Below are positions 16,072 through 25,726 of a stretch of DNA of 64,000 bases, one piece after another. The stretch is from Halomonas sp. MCCC 1A13316. Lineage in GTDB: Bacteria; Pseudomonadota; Gammaproteobacteria; Pseudomonadales; Halomonadaceae. The notes under the pieces are model-generated. The model was not told the origin of the DNA. It made no database searches and was given only the letters and a program-made list of their open reading frames with translations. Within the stretch, counting starts at the first letter, position 1, and every line of letters begins with the position of its first letter. The translations under genes and the position numbers were made by a program. The stretch spans positions 3,906,001 through 3,970,000 of the forward strand of contig NZ_CP053382.1 of assembly GCF_014931605.1 (NCBI RefSeq), in the 5' to 3' direction.

Positions 16072-19000
16072 ATGACCAGCAGGGATGACACCATCGAACG
16101 CACCATGACTCGGATGGAGGAGCTGCGTCCAAAGATCCTCGACACCACGCTGCGCAACAGCCTGCTCAACACCCAGTTCCGTGAGAAGACCCATAGCCAC
16201 ATTAGGGTTGTCGACGAGCTGCCCTCTGTGTTGCTTGAGAAACTGTCCACTGGTGAGAGAATGCTCCTTGATCCCCTTCCGGCGTTAGAGGAGGAACCCA
16301 AGGACGAGCAAACTGATTCATTTCGCCAGGCCGTGGCCGAGTTCGAGAATACCGACGGCGCCTATCACGAGGCGCTGGCCAAGATCGAAGAGATGGCGTT
16401 GCCGGAGGCCGAGAAGGAAGGCCGCGTCGAAGAAGCACACCGAGACCTCAAAGACCGCGTCCGTACCCATCTCGGGTTGCCACCGCGCCATACCGATCAT
16501 CGTACCGTCAAGCTAGATGAACACGCGCGCATTCATGGTATCAATCCCGACTATGACATGCCGCGCCCCGAGGACACCCATGAGGATGGCCGTCATGTGG
16601 ATCATCGTATCCAGACCTTGATGCTGTCCGAGCGTTTGGAACGACGCTGCACCAATATACGCAGTCGCGGGCGAGCCTATGAGCAAGAGACCGGGGTGCA
16701 GGTGCTGCAATGCGCGATAGGCTTCTTAGAGTGGCAAGATAGCACCAGCGACCGGATCGCCCTCTCCCCGCTGACTCTGTTGCCGGTCAACCTATCACAG
16801 AAAAAAACCTCCCAAGGCCTGGAATTCTGGGTCGAGGCCAGCGACTCGCTGATGGGCAATGCAGTTCTAAAGCATAAGCTGCTCAACGAGTACGGTATCG
16901 AGCTGCCCCAACCGGACACCGAGGCGCTGGATATCGAGTACCACCTGGCAGAGATTGAGGCCCTTAAGCCCAAGTCGTTTCGAGTCTGGCGTATCCGTCG
17001 CTTCGTCGCCATTGGTGTATGGCAGGCGATGAGTCTTGCCATGTACGAGGACCTCAATCCTGAGAGTTGGCGCTTGCCGGACGATGCTCTAATCAGCCGT
17101 TTTCTAGGTGGACGAGAGCTAAGCAGCGGTGATATGGGGCAGTTTGCTGACGAGCACGAGGTCGACGACCCTGAGATCGAATCCCAAGTGCCATTGCTCA
17201 TCGCCGATGCCGACTCCAGTCAGTTCAGCGCCATGGTCGATGTCATGCGTGGAGAAGACATCGCCCTGGAGGGACCGCCTGGAACGGGAAAGTCTCAAAC
17301 AATCGTTAATACGATTGCCGCCTCGCTAGCCTCCGGCAAGAAGGTACTGTTCGTGGCCGAAAAGTTAGCGGCCCTCGATGTGGTGCGTTCACGCTTGGAG
17401 GCCATGGGGCTTGGCGAATTTCTGATGAACCTACAGGCCAGTCAGAACACGCGTCAGCAGGTCCGCGACTCGGTGGTTCAACGGCTCGACCTGCGCGCTT
17501 CTCATACGCGTGATCCTCACGGTCTCGATGAAAAAATCCAGGAATTCATCGAGGTCCGTAACGCTCTGGCGGACTATATTCGCTTGATCGGCTTGGAGTT
17601 TCGCAAAACCGGTTTGACGTATCATCAAATCCTCGGCCAGGCAATTGTAGCCCAGGCCACGCTGGAGAACCTTTCGACTGAGCTACGGCGATTGTCGCTA
17701 CCAAATGTCGCCGACCTCAGCGGCCATCAACTCGATCAGCTGTACCGCGACTGCCAAGACTATGCCGACATGGTCAGTCGCATGGGCAACCGAGTCAGCG
17801 ATTGGTCCTTCATTGATTGTGGCCCGCTAGACCGATTCCGCCGCGACAATCTGCTTGACATGGCCGATGAGGCACGCCAAACGCTGGAGGCATTCCTTCA
17901 GGCCCACCAATCCTTTTCCTCGCTCGGCATGCCGATCTTAGAGGTGAGCACGGCTAGCCAGCTACAGGCCGATCTTCGAGAACAGGGCCCTCTACTCGAT
18001 CAGGTAGATCTCGACCTCGTCGAGCGTCTTCTGCCTGCCACGGCCAGACAGACCCTGTCGGACTTTCGACAGTGCCTCGTCGACATCGAAGCGCTACTCC
18101 CTCGGCTTGAGCTGCTGTCCGATCCGTACAGTCCTAACGCCGTCCCTCAGCTCGACCGCCTACTCACCGGCCTGGATCGCTTGGGGTTGACCTATCTCGA
18201 CGATACCCTGCTGGGTGATCAGGTAGCGGCGTACCGCCGCCAGGAAAACCATTACGATACGATGAGTGAAGGGCTGGAGCGCCTGATTCGCTTTCAACCC
18301 CAACTCGCCCATCTACCCTTGCGCCTGATACTGACCATACTAACTGTGTTACGTGACACCCCGTCACACATTCTCGAGCAGCGTGGCCAGCATGTGATCT
18401 CTGAGACTGAAATCCATGCCCTACCGGCCATAGAGGCGCAGATAGCCATCATCGAGACCGAACGGGAAGCGCTGGACGTAACCTTCGATATGAGTGTTGC
18501 CACAGAGATTCAGTCATTGTCCGGGCACCTCACTCAACTACGAACCAAAGGCGCTTTTTCCTTCCTGTCTGGTGCCTTACGGCAGACCCGCAAAGCTCTT
18601 AAGGGAATGCTCCGTGAACCGGCCAGCTATAGTGACTCGAAGATGCTGGAAGCCTTGCCACCTCTCATCGACCATCTCCAGCGCGTCAAAGCGTTTGTTG
18701 AAGATTCGCAATATAGCCAGTTTACTTGGTTCCGGGGTGTGAAGACTGATACCGCGACCTTCCGAAAGCGTATCGATTACCAACAGCGTGCTCGGACGCT
18801 TGCCCGAGAGGAAGGCCAGTCTGTCATCAGCCTCGTGTTGCTCGATGAGCATCCCGAGATTCTGATTGGCATGCGCGCTCTGGCCGAGCAGCTAGATGCC
18901 TTATGGCTTTCCGACGACATTCTGGACGGCACTTATCAAGACCTGGAGCAGCTGCGACAGGAAACCAGGCAGGCGCGGGAACAGGTCGAGACGCAGGTGA

Positions 19001-21300
19001 CGGAACTACGCGAAGCGTCTACCTACTTGGCTCCTATCGACAAACCGATCTCACGACAGGTGTTAGACGATACTCGAAACAACCTGATAGCCTGGCAGGA
19101 AGCGCGAGACTGGGCAGCCCACCATGACGCCGGCTCTCTGTTGGAAGCGCACTTCGACGGTCCCGATACGACTTCGTCGGTTGCCGCTCGCGAGTTGTCC
19201 CTTGTGGATTGGCTCATTGGATATCCCGACACCCTGCACCTCCCGTTGTTGACAGCATGGCGGCAGGCCCCCGAGGCTCTCAGAGAGACCCTGGAGACCT
19301 ATCTCGCCCGGCATGCGACTCACAAGGAGCATGTGGCGGCCTTAGTCGACGAGACCCGAGTGGCCGTCGACCAGTGGGGGTTCGACCCTGCTGGCTATGC
19401 CGGCGTCGACCCCTTGCGCCGGATGGCCCAGGATGCCGAGGGATTGGATCACTATGCTTTGCGCAACACCCAGCGCGTCCGACTCGAGAGATGGCGGGTG
19501 ACACCGCTGGTACTGGCGCTGGACCACCAGGAGATCACCGCCGAGGACTTCTTGGATACGGTCAGGGCCGTGGTTGCGATGACCTTGGCAAGAGCCATCT
19601 ACGACATCCATGGTCAACACCTCTCTCGATATCGAGGACAAAAGCTGGATGACCTCCGTGCCCGGCTGGCCGATCTAGATCGAGAAATCATCCGTCTCAA
19701 CCGGGATCGATTGCGTCATCAGCTGTTGGCTAACGCCCACCCACCGCAAGGCAACGGTAGCGTCGGCAAACGAATCAAGGTATCGGAACTAACTGACTTA
19801 GCGCTGTTAAAGAACGAAGCCAAAAAGCAAAAGGGCTTCATCTCTGTGCGTGACCTAACAGCCCGAGCAGGTACAGCGCTGCGTGAAATCAAGCCATGCT
19901 GGATGATGTCGCCGCTGACGGTAGCCAAGTATCTGCCCAAGGCTGAAGGGCTCTTCGACCTAGTGATCATTGATGAAGGCTCACAGATGCGTCCGGAAAA
20001 TGCCCTCGGCGCCTTGTTGCGGGCCAGGCACTCCATGACCGCCGGGGACACCAAGCAGCTTCCCCCCTCGAATTTCTTTCGCAACGTTGGCCAGGGTGAT
20101 GATGACGAAGATGAAGATACCGTCCAGGAGGAGTCGATTCTGGACCTTGCTAACTTGACTCTGAATTGTAGACGGCAGTTGCGCTGGCACTATCGCTCAC
20201 GTCATGAAAATCTGATTGCCTTCTGCAACCGACAAATGTATCAGGATGATTTAGTGGTTTTCCCCACTGCGCGGGCAGATGATCCTCGCCTGGGCGTCAA
20301 GCTGGTACCCATCGATAATGCGACCTATCACAAAAGCTGCAACAGCAAGGAAGCTAAGGTGATGGTTGATCATATCCTGCGTCACATGAGTGAGCAGCCC
20401 GAGCGCTCGTTGGGGGTCGTTACACTCAACAAGGCCCAGCAGACCCTGCTTGAGGACGAGTATCATGCCATGCTCCAGACCTCGACCGTGGCACAAAATT
20501 TCGAGAAGTATTGGGATGAAGCTCGGCATGGCCTGGAGGGCTTTTTCATAAAGAACCTTGAGAATGTCCAGGGCGATGAGCGTGATGTGATCTTCATCGG
20601 CACGGTATTCGGTCCAGATCCCGACTCCGGCAAGGTTTATAACCGCTTCGGTCCACTGATTGGCATGGCCGGCAAGCGTCGCCTCAACGTTCTATTTACC
20701 CGTGCAAAGGAACAAATCGTAACGTTTACTTCGATGGAGCCCAACGATATTCGGGCCGATCCGGAAACGAGCCCCGGTGCGCACATGCTAAAGCAGTGGC
20801 TGGAATACGCCGCTACCGGGCAGCTGGACAGAGGAATCGAGAATGGTGCCGAACCTGACTCGGATTTCGAACGCCATGTGATCAGCGTGATACAAGCAAT
20901 GGGATTCGAAGCCGTGCCTCAGGTCGGAGTACAAGGCTTCTTCATTGATATCGGGATCCGTCACCCAGACTATCCCTACGGCTTCTTGCTGGGGGTGGAA
21001 TGCGATGGCGCCTCATACCACTCCTCACGTTCCGCTCGGGATCGCGACCGGCTGCGTCAGGAAATATTAGAGAGCAAGGGGTGGCATCTGCACCGTATCT
21101 GGTCGACTGACTGGTTCACCGACGCAATTGGCGAGAAAGAGAAGCTTCAGACTGCCATCGAGGCTCGTCTCGATGAGGCAGTGAGGCAGATGCCGACGAG
21201 CGAAGACTTTACACCAGAGCAGGGGGATGATGATAACAGTAGCGTCATTCAATTCGGTCAGACAGAAGAGTCTGAAACCCAACGGCGGCTGTTTACTTAA
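16072..21300 (+). CDS. Large DUF4011-type SF1 helicase with C-terminal MTES_1575-like nuclease
   Basis: A 1742-residue protein. The N-terminal 60 residues (RPKILDTTLRNSLLN) match the DUF4011 region. Walker A is EGPPGTGKSQT at about 400-410. Walker B/motif II is VIIDEGSQMRPE at about 1296-1307, with GDTKQLPPS about 25 residues later, and NVLFTRAKEQ near 1540 is motif V/VI. A long helical insertion separates the two RecA halves. The last 150 residues hold FERHVISVIQAMGFE, GVECDGASYHSS and a final W-x-x-HRIWS, the Vsr-like restriction-endonuclease fold of the REase_MTES_1575 type. Proteins of this plan sit in defence islands and probably unwind and cut foreign DNA. The frame begins at 15997, but ATG 16072 with GAGGCG ahead is the better start. 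Confidence 0.85.
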   Translation: MTSRDDTIERTMTRMEELRPKILDTTLRNSLLNTQFREKTHSHIRVVDELPSVLLEKLSTGERMLLDPLPALEEEPKDEQTDSFRQAVAEFENTDGAYHEALAKIEEMALPEAEKEGRVEEAHRDLKDRVRTHLGLPPRHTDHRTVKLDEHARIHGINPDYDMPRPEDTHEDGRHVDHRIQTLMLSERLERRCTNIRSRGRAYEQETGVQVLQCAIGFLEWQDSTSDRIALSPLTLLPVNLSQKKTSQGLEFWVEASDSLMGNAVLKHKLLNEYGIELPQPDTEALDIEYHLAEIEALKPKSFRVWRIRRFVAIGVWQAMSLAMYEDLNPESWRLPDDALISRFLGGRELSSGDMGQFADEHEVDDPEIESQVPLLIADADSSQFSAMVDVMRGEDIALEGPPGTGKSQTIVNTIAASLASGKKVLFVAEKLAALDVVRSRLEAMGLGEFLMNLQASQNTRQQVRDSVVQRLDLRASHTRDPHGLDEKIQEFIEVRNALADYIRLIGLEFRKTGLTYHQILGQAIVAQATLENLSTELRRLSLPNVADLSGHQLDQLYRDCQDYADMVSRMGNRVSDWSFIDCGPLDRFRRDNLLDMADEARQTLEAFLQAHQSFSSLGMPILEVSTASQLQADLREQGPLLDQVDLDLVERLLPATARQTLSDFRQCLVDIEALLPRLELLSDPYSPNAVPQLDRLLTGLDRLGLTYLDDTLLGDQVAAYRRQENHYDTMSEGLERLIRFQPQLAHLPLRLILTILTVLRDTPSHILEQRGQHVISETEIHALPAIEAQIAIIETEREALDVTFDMSVATEIQSLSGHLTQLRTKGAFSFLSGALRQTRKALKGMLREPASYSDSKMLEALPPLIDHLQRVKAFVEDSQYSQFTWFRGVKTDTATFRKRIDYQQRARTLAREEGQSVISLVLLDEHPEILIGMRALAEQLDALWLSDDILDGTYQDLEQLRQETRQAREQVETQVTELREASTYLAPIDKPISRQVLDDTRNNLIAWQEARDWAAHHDAGSLLEAHFDGPDTTSSVAARELSLVDWLIGYPDTLHLPLLTAWRQAPEALRETLETYLARHATHKEHVAALVDETRVAVDQWGFDPAGYAGVDPLRRMAQDAEGLDHYALRNTQRVRLERWRVTPLVLALDHQEITAEDFLDTVRAVVAMTLARAIYDIHGQHLSRYRGQKLDDLRARLADLDREIIRLNRDRLRHQLLANAHPPQGNGSVGKRIKVSELTDLALLKNEAKKQKGFISVRDLTARAGTALREIKPCWMMSPLTVAKYLPKAEGLFDLVIIDEGSQMRPENALGALLRARHSMTAGDTKQLPPSNFFRNVGQGDDDEDEDTVQEESILDLANLTLNCRRQLRWHYRSRHENLIAFCNRQMYQDDLVVFPTARADDPRLGVKLVPIDNATYHKSCNSKEAKVMVDHILRHMSEQPERSLGVVTLNKAQQTLLEDEYHAMLQTSTVAQNFEKYWDEARHGLEGFFIKNLENVQGDERDVIFIGTVFGPDPDSGKVYNRFGPLIGMAGKRRLNVLFTRAKEQIVTFTSMEPNDIRADPETSPGAHMLKQWLEYAATGQLDRGIENGAEPDSDFERHVISVIQAMGFEAVPQVGVQGFFIDIGIRHPDYPYGFLLGVECDGASYHSSRSARDRDRLRQEILESKGWHLHRIWSTDWFTDAIGEKEKLQTAIEARLDEAVRQMPTSEDFTPEQGDDDNSSVIQFGQTEESETQRRLFT

Positions 21301-21398
21301 CGTGTAATATTGTGAGGAAGGTGCTCTTGGGATCCTCAGCCTGAGCGCAGCTAGGTTCGAGGAAAAAATCGAAGCGACCTACTCTGTGAGTAAAGGGG

Positions 21399-22290
21399 TC
21401 AACGCACTACGGGCAGTTCGTCCCACCGAGTCGTATATTCGGGTGATTTGTACTTTTGGCGCATCGCCCATGGCTTTGATATCCCTTGAGCACCGAGAAT
21501 CACCGCTCCCTTGCCCTGGCTGCGATTGATGGTGTCCAGAGTCTCCATCAGCTTGACTGAGCGCTCCGACTGCCCACCGTGGAGCAGGTCATGCTGGTAG
21601 AACCGTTTATCGGCCACTTCCACGAGCCCGATACCCGCTTTCATGAAGGCATGCCCTGGGCGGTAGAGCCTGGCGATCTCAGCGCGCGCCAAAGCGACGA
21701 TTTCCCGTGTATCGTCCGTGGGGTATGGCAGCCTCGCCATATTGCTTACAGAGTGAAAATTAGGCTCAAACGGGCTGGTGTGCATAAACACGTGCATGGC
21801 CAAGGCAATGTGCCGCTGTGCCCGCAGCTTCTCGGCAGCTCGTGACGCATAAAGCGATACCGCTTCCAGACACGGCTGAAGCTCCGTGGCCTTCTTGCCA
21901 AAGGATCGGGTGCAGTAGATCTGCTTCTTGGCCGGTGGCACTTCCTCCAAGGCGAGGCATGCTCTGCCGTTCAGCTCCTCAATGGTGCGCTCCAGGTTCA
22001 CGTTGCTTGCCCGCCTCACGATCTTGGGATTCGCGATCGCCAGATCCCAAGCCGAGTAGATTTGGAGATCCGCCAGACGCCTGCCAAGCCGCTTCGCGAT
22101 GCCCCAAATACCGGTCACCGGGGTGCGCCGCAGAAGCCACTCCCACTTATGAGGTTCATCGAGGACACAGACTCCCTGGCACTTGGGTATCTTTTTTGCC
22201 GCATGATTTGCCAGCTTGGCCAAGGTCTTCGAGGGAGCGATGCCCACACCCACTGGCATCTTCACGTCTTTCCACAAACGGGTTTTCATC
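21399..22290 (-). pseudogene. umuC: umuC, C-terminal part (disrupted by IS66)
   Basis: About 297 codons of the Y-family polymerase V subunit UmuC: the thumb segment VGVGIAPSKTLAKLANHAAK, the little-finger domain, and the terminal DUF4113-like tail ending EYTTRWDELPVV. It begins exactly at the IS66 target duplication. The frame would continue the N-terminal part at 24742-25108 if the IS were removed. Its apparent ATG (MKTRLW) is internal to umuC, so an independently translated fragment would lack the catalytic palm. Confidence 0.92.
22283..22290. repeat. IS66 target-site duplication, left copy
   Basis: TTTTCATC, identical to 24742-24749 on the other side of the IS. Confidence 0.9.
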
Positions 22291-22374
22291 GTATCCGGCC
22301 GGTGAACACACCTTTCGCTGAGCCCCGACTTCGATGACGGTAGGTGTCCATCTATTGCTTAGTGGACACCTACC

Positions 22375-22743
22375 ATGAGTGAGTTAAGCGTATGGGAGGC
22401 GCCTCGAAAGCGCCGCCGCTTTACAGCCGAGTTCAAGGCCATGATCGTCGAAGCGTGCCAACAACCCGGTGCCTCAGTGGCCGGCATCGCGTTGGAGCAT
22501 GCCCTGAACGCCAATCTGGTCCATAAGTGGATCCGTGAGGCTCGGCGGTCGGCGCCGGTAAGTGATACTCCGGCGTTTGTTCCAGTGCCGATGGCAAGCA
22601 CCGCCACACCCGCGGCGGGCCAGCATCGGGAAACCGAGCGTATTCGCCTTTCACTGCCGAGCCCCAAAGGCACGGTGACCATCGAATGGCCGGTGTCCGA
22701 TGCGCAGAGCTGTCGGGCGCTGCTTCGGGATCTGCTGTCGTGA
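22375..22743 (+). CDS. tnpA: IS66 TnpA (accessory protein, HTH)
   Basis: A 122-residue helix-turn-helix accessory protein. RRRFTAEFKAMIVEACQQPGA and then VHKWIREAR are the transposase_8-like HTH typical of IS66 OrfA. It starts 84 bases inside the left end of the element. Its stop overlaps the GTG start of TnpB by a GTGA, as in other IS66 elements, implying coupled translation. Confidence 0.92.
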   Translation: MSELSVWEAPRKRRRFTAEFKAMIVEACQQPGASVAGIALEHALNANLVHKWIREARRSAPVSDTPAFVPVPMASTATPAAGQHRETERIRLSLPSPKGTVTIEWPVSDAQSCRALLRDLLS

Positions 22744-23075
22744 TCCGTATCGACGAGATCTGGTTGGCCACCGAGCCGTTGGACATGCGCGCCGGTCCCG
22801 ATACCGCCCTGGCTCGGGTGGTCAAGGTATTCGGTACCGCCCGGCCGCACTGCGCCTATCTGTTCGCCAACCGGCGCGGCAACCGCATGAAAGTGCTGAT
22901 CCACGATGGCCTGGGGGTCTGGCTCTGTGCGCGCCGGCTCAATCAAGGCAAGTTCCATTGGGCCGGCAACTGGCACGGCGACCGGGTGGAACTGTCGCCG
23001 GAGCAAGTGACGGCACTGGTCCAGGGCCTGCCCTGGCAGCGCATCGGCCCGGCGGGGGCCATTTCGGTGCTGTAA
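22740..23075 (+). CDS. tnpB: IS66 TnpB (Orf2-like accessory protein)
   Basis: A 111-residue protein starting at the GTG that overlaps the tnpA stop. EIWLATEPLDMRAG, LFANRRGNRMKVLIHDGLG and LNQGKFHW are characteristic of the IS66 Orf2 protein. It is required with TnpA for efficient transposition in this family; its biochemical role is not well known. An upstream ATG in frame at 22686 would overlap tnpA deeply and is not used. Confidence 0.93.
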   Translation: MIRIDEIWLATEPLDMRAGPDTALARVVKVFGTARPHCAYLFANRRGNRMKVLIHDGLGVWLCARRLNQGKFHWAGNWHGDRVELSPEQVTALVQGLPWQRIGPAGAISVL

Positions 23076-23158
23076 GCCTCGTCGGCACATAAGGCGAACC
23101 CTGGCCATTCGATGATCCGCGCATCCCCTTGCCGCCGGCGGACTGGCATAATCGCCGG

Positions 23159-24709
23159 ATGAACATGCCGCCCGACCTGTCTCAACTCTCTCCCGATCAG
23201 CTCCGCCACCTGGCGGCAACGCTGATGGCGCAGGTCGAGGAAAAGGATCGGGCGCTGGCACAGAGCCAAGAAACGCTACGCCACACCGAGCAGGTCAACC
23301 AGAAGCTGACCTATGAACTGGCGCTGCTCAAGCGCCACGCTTTCGGCAAGCGCAGCGAACAGCTCAACGTCTTGCAGATCAGCCTGCTGGACGAGGTGGT
23401 GGATGCCGACATTGCTGCCATCGAGGCCGAGTTGGAAGAACTCGCTACCCCGGCGACGGTGCCCGCCACCAAGCAAAAGCCCAAACGCCAGCCCGTGCCC
23501 GATGACCTGCCGCGTGTCGAGATCCGACACGAGCCCGACAGCGAGCACTGCACGTGCGGCTGCCAGCGGCGGCGCATTGGCGAGGAGATCAGCGAGAAGC
23601 TCGACTACACGCCAGGCGTGTTTACCGTCGAGCGGCATATCCGCGGCAAGTGGGTCTGCGACGCGTGCGAAACGCTGACCCAGGCACCGATGCCGGCCCA
23701 CGTGATCGACAAGGGCCTCCCCACCTCGGGGTTGCTGGCCCAGGTGATGATCGCCAAGTATGCCGACCATCAGCCGCTCTACCGCCAGTCACAGATCTTT
23801 GCCCGCGCTGGGGTGGAGATCCCACGCTCCACCCTGGCGGAATGGATCGGCATCTGTGGCGTGCGACTGCAGCCGCTGATCGATGCCCTGCGCGAAACCC
23901 TGCTCACCGAACCGATACTGCATGCCGATGAAACGCCGGTGCCGATGCTGGCTCCGGGCAAGAAAAAGACGCACAGGGCCTACATCTGGGCCTATGCCAC
24001 CACGCCCTACGCCGGATTGAAGGCGGTAATCTACGACTTCGCGCCCGGCCGCAGCGGCCAACATGCCCGGGACTTCCTCGGCGAGTGGAAGGGCAAGCTA
24101 GTCTGCGACGATTACGGCGGTTACAAGCAGAGCTTTACCAACGGCGTGACTGAGATCGGCTGCATGGCCCACGCCCGGCGCAAGTTCGTCGACCTGCACG
24201 TGGCCGGCAAGAGCCAGATTGCCGAGCAGGCCATTGAGCTGATCGGCCAGCTCTACCAGATAGAGCGTGAGGCTCAGCCGCTGAGCGCGGAAGAACGCCA
24301 ACAGCTACGTGACACCCGAGCGAGGCCTATCGCTGACACGCTGCACCGATGGATGCTGGCTCACCGCGAGAAGGTACCCAACGGCTCAGCAACGGCGAAA
24401 GCGTTGGACTACAGCCTGAAACGCTGGGCGGCGCTGACACGCTACCTGGACGACGGCGGGTTGCCGATCGACAACAACCGAGTCGAGAACCTAATTCGCC
24501 CCTGGGCACTCGGGCGTAGCAACTGGCTATTTGCCGGCTCACTGCGCAGCGGCCAGCGCGCCGCCAACATTATGAGCCTGATCCAGTCTGCCAAGCTGAA
24601 CGGTCATGAACCGCATGCCTACCTGAAAGACGTGCTGGCTCGGCTGCCGACGCAGAAGGCCAGCCAGATCCACGAACTCCTACCTCAGCACTGGAAACCG
24701 GTCGACTGA
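23159..24709 (+). CDS. tnpC: IS66 transposase TnpC
   Basis: A DDE transposase of about 516 residues. The order is an N-terminal leucine-zipper region (residues 1-60), a TnpC homeodomain-like part (LLKRHAFGKRSEQL), a zinc-finger region with CTCGC, and the catalytic core with Asp in HADETPV, Asp in CDDYGGYK and Glu in IDNNRVENLIRPW. The C-terminal SLIQSAKLNG and LPTQKAS match IS66. The frame opens at 23129, but the ATG at 23159 matches the family start. It ends 32 bases before the IS end. Confidence 0.95.
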   Translation: MNMPPDLSQLSPDQLRHLAATLMAQVEEKDRALAQSQETLRHTEQVNQKLTYELALLKRHAFGKRSEQLNVLQISLLDEVVDADIAAIEAELEELATPATVPATKQKPKRQPVPDDLPRVEIRHEPDSEHCTCGCQRRRIGEEISEKLDYTPGVFTVERHIRGKWVCDACETLTQAPMPAHVIDKGLPTSGLLAQVMIAKYADHQPLYRQSQIFARAGVEIPRSTLAEWIGICGVRLQPLIDALRETLLTEPILHADETPVPMLAPGKKKTHRAYIWAYATTPYAGLKAVIYDFAPGRSGQHARDFLGEWKGKLVCDDYGGYKQSFTNGVTEIGCMAHARRKFVDLHVAGKSQIAEQAIELIGQLYQIEREAQPLSAEERQQLRDTRARPIADTLHRWMLAHREKVPNGSATAKALDYSLKRWAALTRYLDDGGLPIDNNRVENLIRPWALGRSNWLFAGSLRSGQRAANIMSLIQSAKLNGHEPHAYLKDVLARLPTQKASQIHELLPQHWKPVD

Positions 24710-24741
24710 TCACTCGCAAAGGGTGATGGCCGGGCGCTTAC

Positions 24742-24749
24742 TTTTCATC
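24742..24749. repeat. IS66 target-site duplication, right copy
   Basis: TTTTCATC, identical to 22283-22290. In umuC it encodes part of GAEMK. Confidence 0.9.
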
Positions 24750-25108
24750 TCCGCTCCCAGCGCTTGCATGTCGCCAGGCATACCCGCCAGATCCAAAAAC
24801 ATTTCATCAATGCTGTATACCTCGATTCGAGGACTAAAATTTTTTAGCGTTTGCATTACGCGATCTGAAACGTCGCCATAAAGCGGGTAGTTGGAAGAGA
24901 AAATCGCTACGCCATGCCGCCGCAAAAGGTGTTCAATCTTGAAGAACGGCTCCAAGTCCGGGATACCGAGCGCCTTGGCTTCGCGTGAGCGCGCCACGAC
25001 GAAGCCGTCATTGTTCGAGAGCACCACCACCGGCTTCCCGCGCAGATCCGGTCGAAAGATCTGCTCGCAGGAGGCGTAGAAGGAATTGCAATCAACGAGG
25101 GCCAGCAC
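24742..25108 (-). pseudogene. umuC: umuC, N-terminal part (disrupted by IS66)
   Basis: The first 122 codons of Umu[17 protein letters not shown] (first catalytic Asp), [18 protein letters not shown], and [11 protein letters not shown] with the Asp-Glu pair of the active site. The frame then runs into IS66 sequence and stops at 24710. The start overlaps the end of umuD by 17 bases, as in normal umuDC operons. The fragment lacks the thumb and little finger and cannot be a functional polymerase. Confidence 0.93.
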
Positions 25109-25523
25109 GGAACAACCTAACGGAACTCACTACCACCCCCTCGATCTCGAAGCTGGCGTCAGCGCTGATCGGGATAGGAGGATAGTCCTGGTGAGCTGCT
25201 AGGAGACGCTGACGCGGGATATCCAGCAGCTTGCAGGTCAGCTGACCGTCCAGGCTGGCAAGCACCACATCGCCGTTTCGGGGCTGCTCAGCACGGTCTA
25301 CGATCAAGAGATCGCCGTCGTAGATTCCAACGCCCTGCATCGACTCCCCTTCGGTCCAGCAGTAAAAGGTCGCCGCAGGATGCTTGATGAGGTACTCGTT
25401 GAGATCGAGCTTGCGGTCTACGTAATCTTCTGCGGGGCTCGGAAAGCCCGCACGGATGCGAGACAGCAGACAGGGTGCCGAGAAGGAGGCTTGAATCTGA
25501 TGAGGAATCACGGTCACGGTCAT
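25092..25523 (-). CDS. umuD: UmuD, SOS mutagenesis LexA-like protease subunit
   Basis: A 143-residue S24-type protein. The RecA-stimulated self-cleavage site is Ala25-Gly26 in [11 protein letters not shown]; the catalytic Ser is S61 (GESMQG) and the Lys K98 (LTCKLLD). UmuD' normally joins UmuC to form polymerase V for translesion synthesis. Because umuC is disrupted here, UmuD has no cis partner. It is the second gene of a minus-strand operon behind a LexA box, 13 bases after the small gene 25536-25685. It is intact in length and motifs. Confidence 0.95.
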   Translation of the reverse strand: MTVTVIPHQIQASFSAPCLLSRIRAGFPSPAEDYVDRKLDLNEYLIKHPAATFYCWTEGESMQGVGIYDGDLLIVDRAEQPRNGDVVLASLDGQLTCKLLDIPRQRLLAAHQDYPPIPISADASFEIEGVVVSSVRLFRAGPR

Positions 25524-25535
25524 GAGTAGATCTGC

Positions 25536-25685
25536 TCATGAATCCTTCTCAGGGGGATCCAGGACCTCCCTGCCGACATCCGGCATGTCGCGCCAAGCCT
25601 TGATGTCTTCAGGTTCAGAAGCATTGGGGTCGCACTGCTGAAGCAGTTGGTCGAGGGAGTATGGTCTGTCAGGTGGCTGTGTCAT
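25536..25685 (-). CDS. Small 49-residue protein at head of the umuDC operon
   Basis: The ATG has a perfect AGGAGG seven bases upstream. The protein reads SLDQLLQQCDPNASEPE and then WRDMPDVGREVL, which resembles the C-terminal tail of ChpS/MazE-type antitoxins (a leucine-rich helix followed by CDP and VGRE). The DNA-binding half of an antitoxin is missing. It is the first gene after the LexA box on this strand, so it should be SOS-induced with umuD. Its role is unknown: perhaps a modulator of UmuD or a remnant antitoxin. Confidence 0.7.
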   Translation of the reverse strand: MTQPPDRPYSLDQLLQQCDPNASEPEDIKAWRDMPDVGREVLDPPEKDS

Positions 25686-25702
25686 GAGCTGGCCTCCTAT
25701 TA

Positions 25703-25718
25703 CTGGAAGAATATACAG
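25703..25718. promoter_or_regulatory. LexA (SOS) box, divergent
   Basis: CTGGAAGAATATACAG fits the CTG-N10-CAG LexA consensus with an AT-rich centre. It lies 18 bases upstream of the small gene that leads umuDC on the minus strand and eight bases upstream of the SRAP gene on the plus strand, so one operator can control both. Confidence 0.8.
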
Positions 25719-25726
25719 GACAAAGT

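Larger units (their letters stand above)
22291..24741 (+). mobile_element. IS66-family insertion sequence, complete
   Basis: A 2451-bp element with three genes (TnpA, TnpB, TnpC). The left end starts GTATCCGGCCGG and the right end, read inward, starts GTAAGCGCCCGG, an imperfect terminal inverted repeat. The eight-base sequence TTTTCATC lies immediately outside both ends (22283-22290 and 24742-24749), the target-duplication size known for IS66. It interrupts umuC in antiparallel orientation. All three genes are intact, so the element may be active. Confidence 0.95.
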
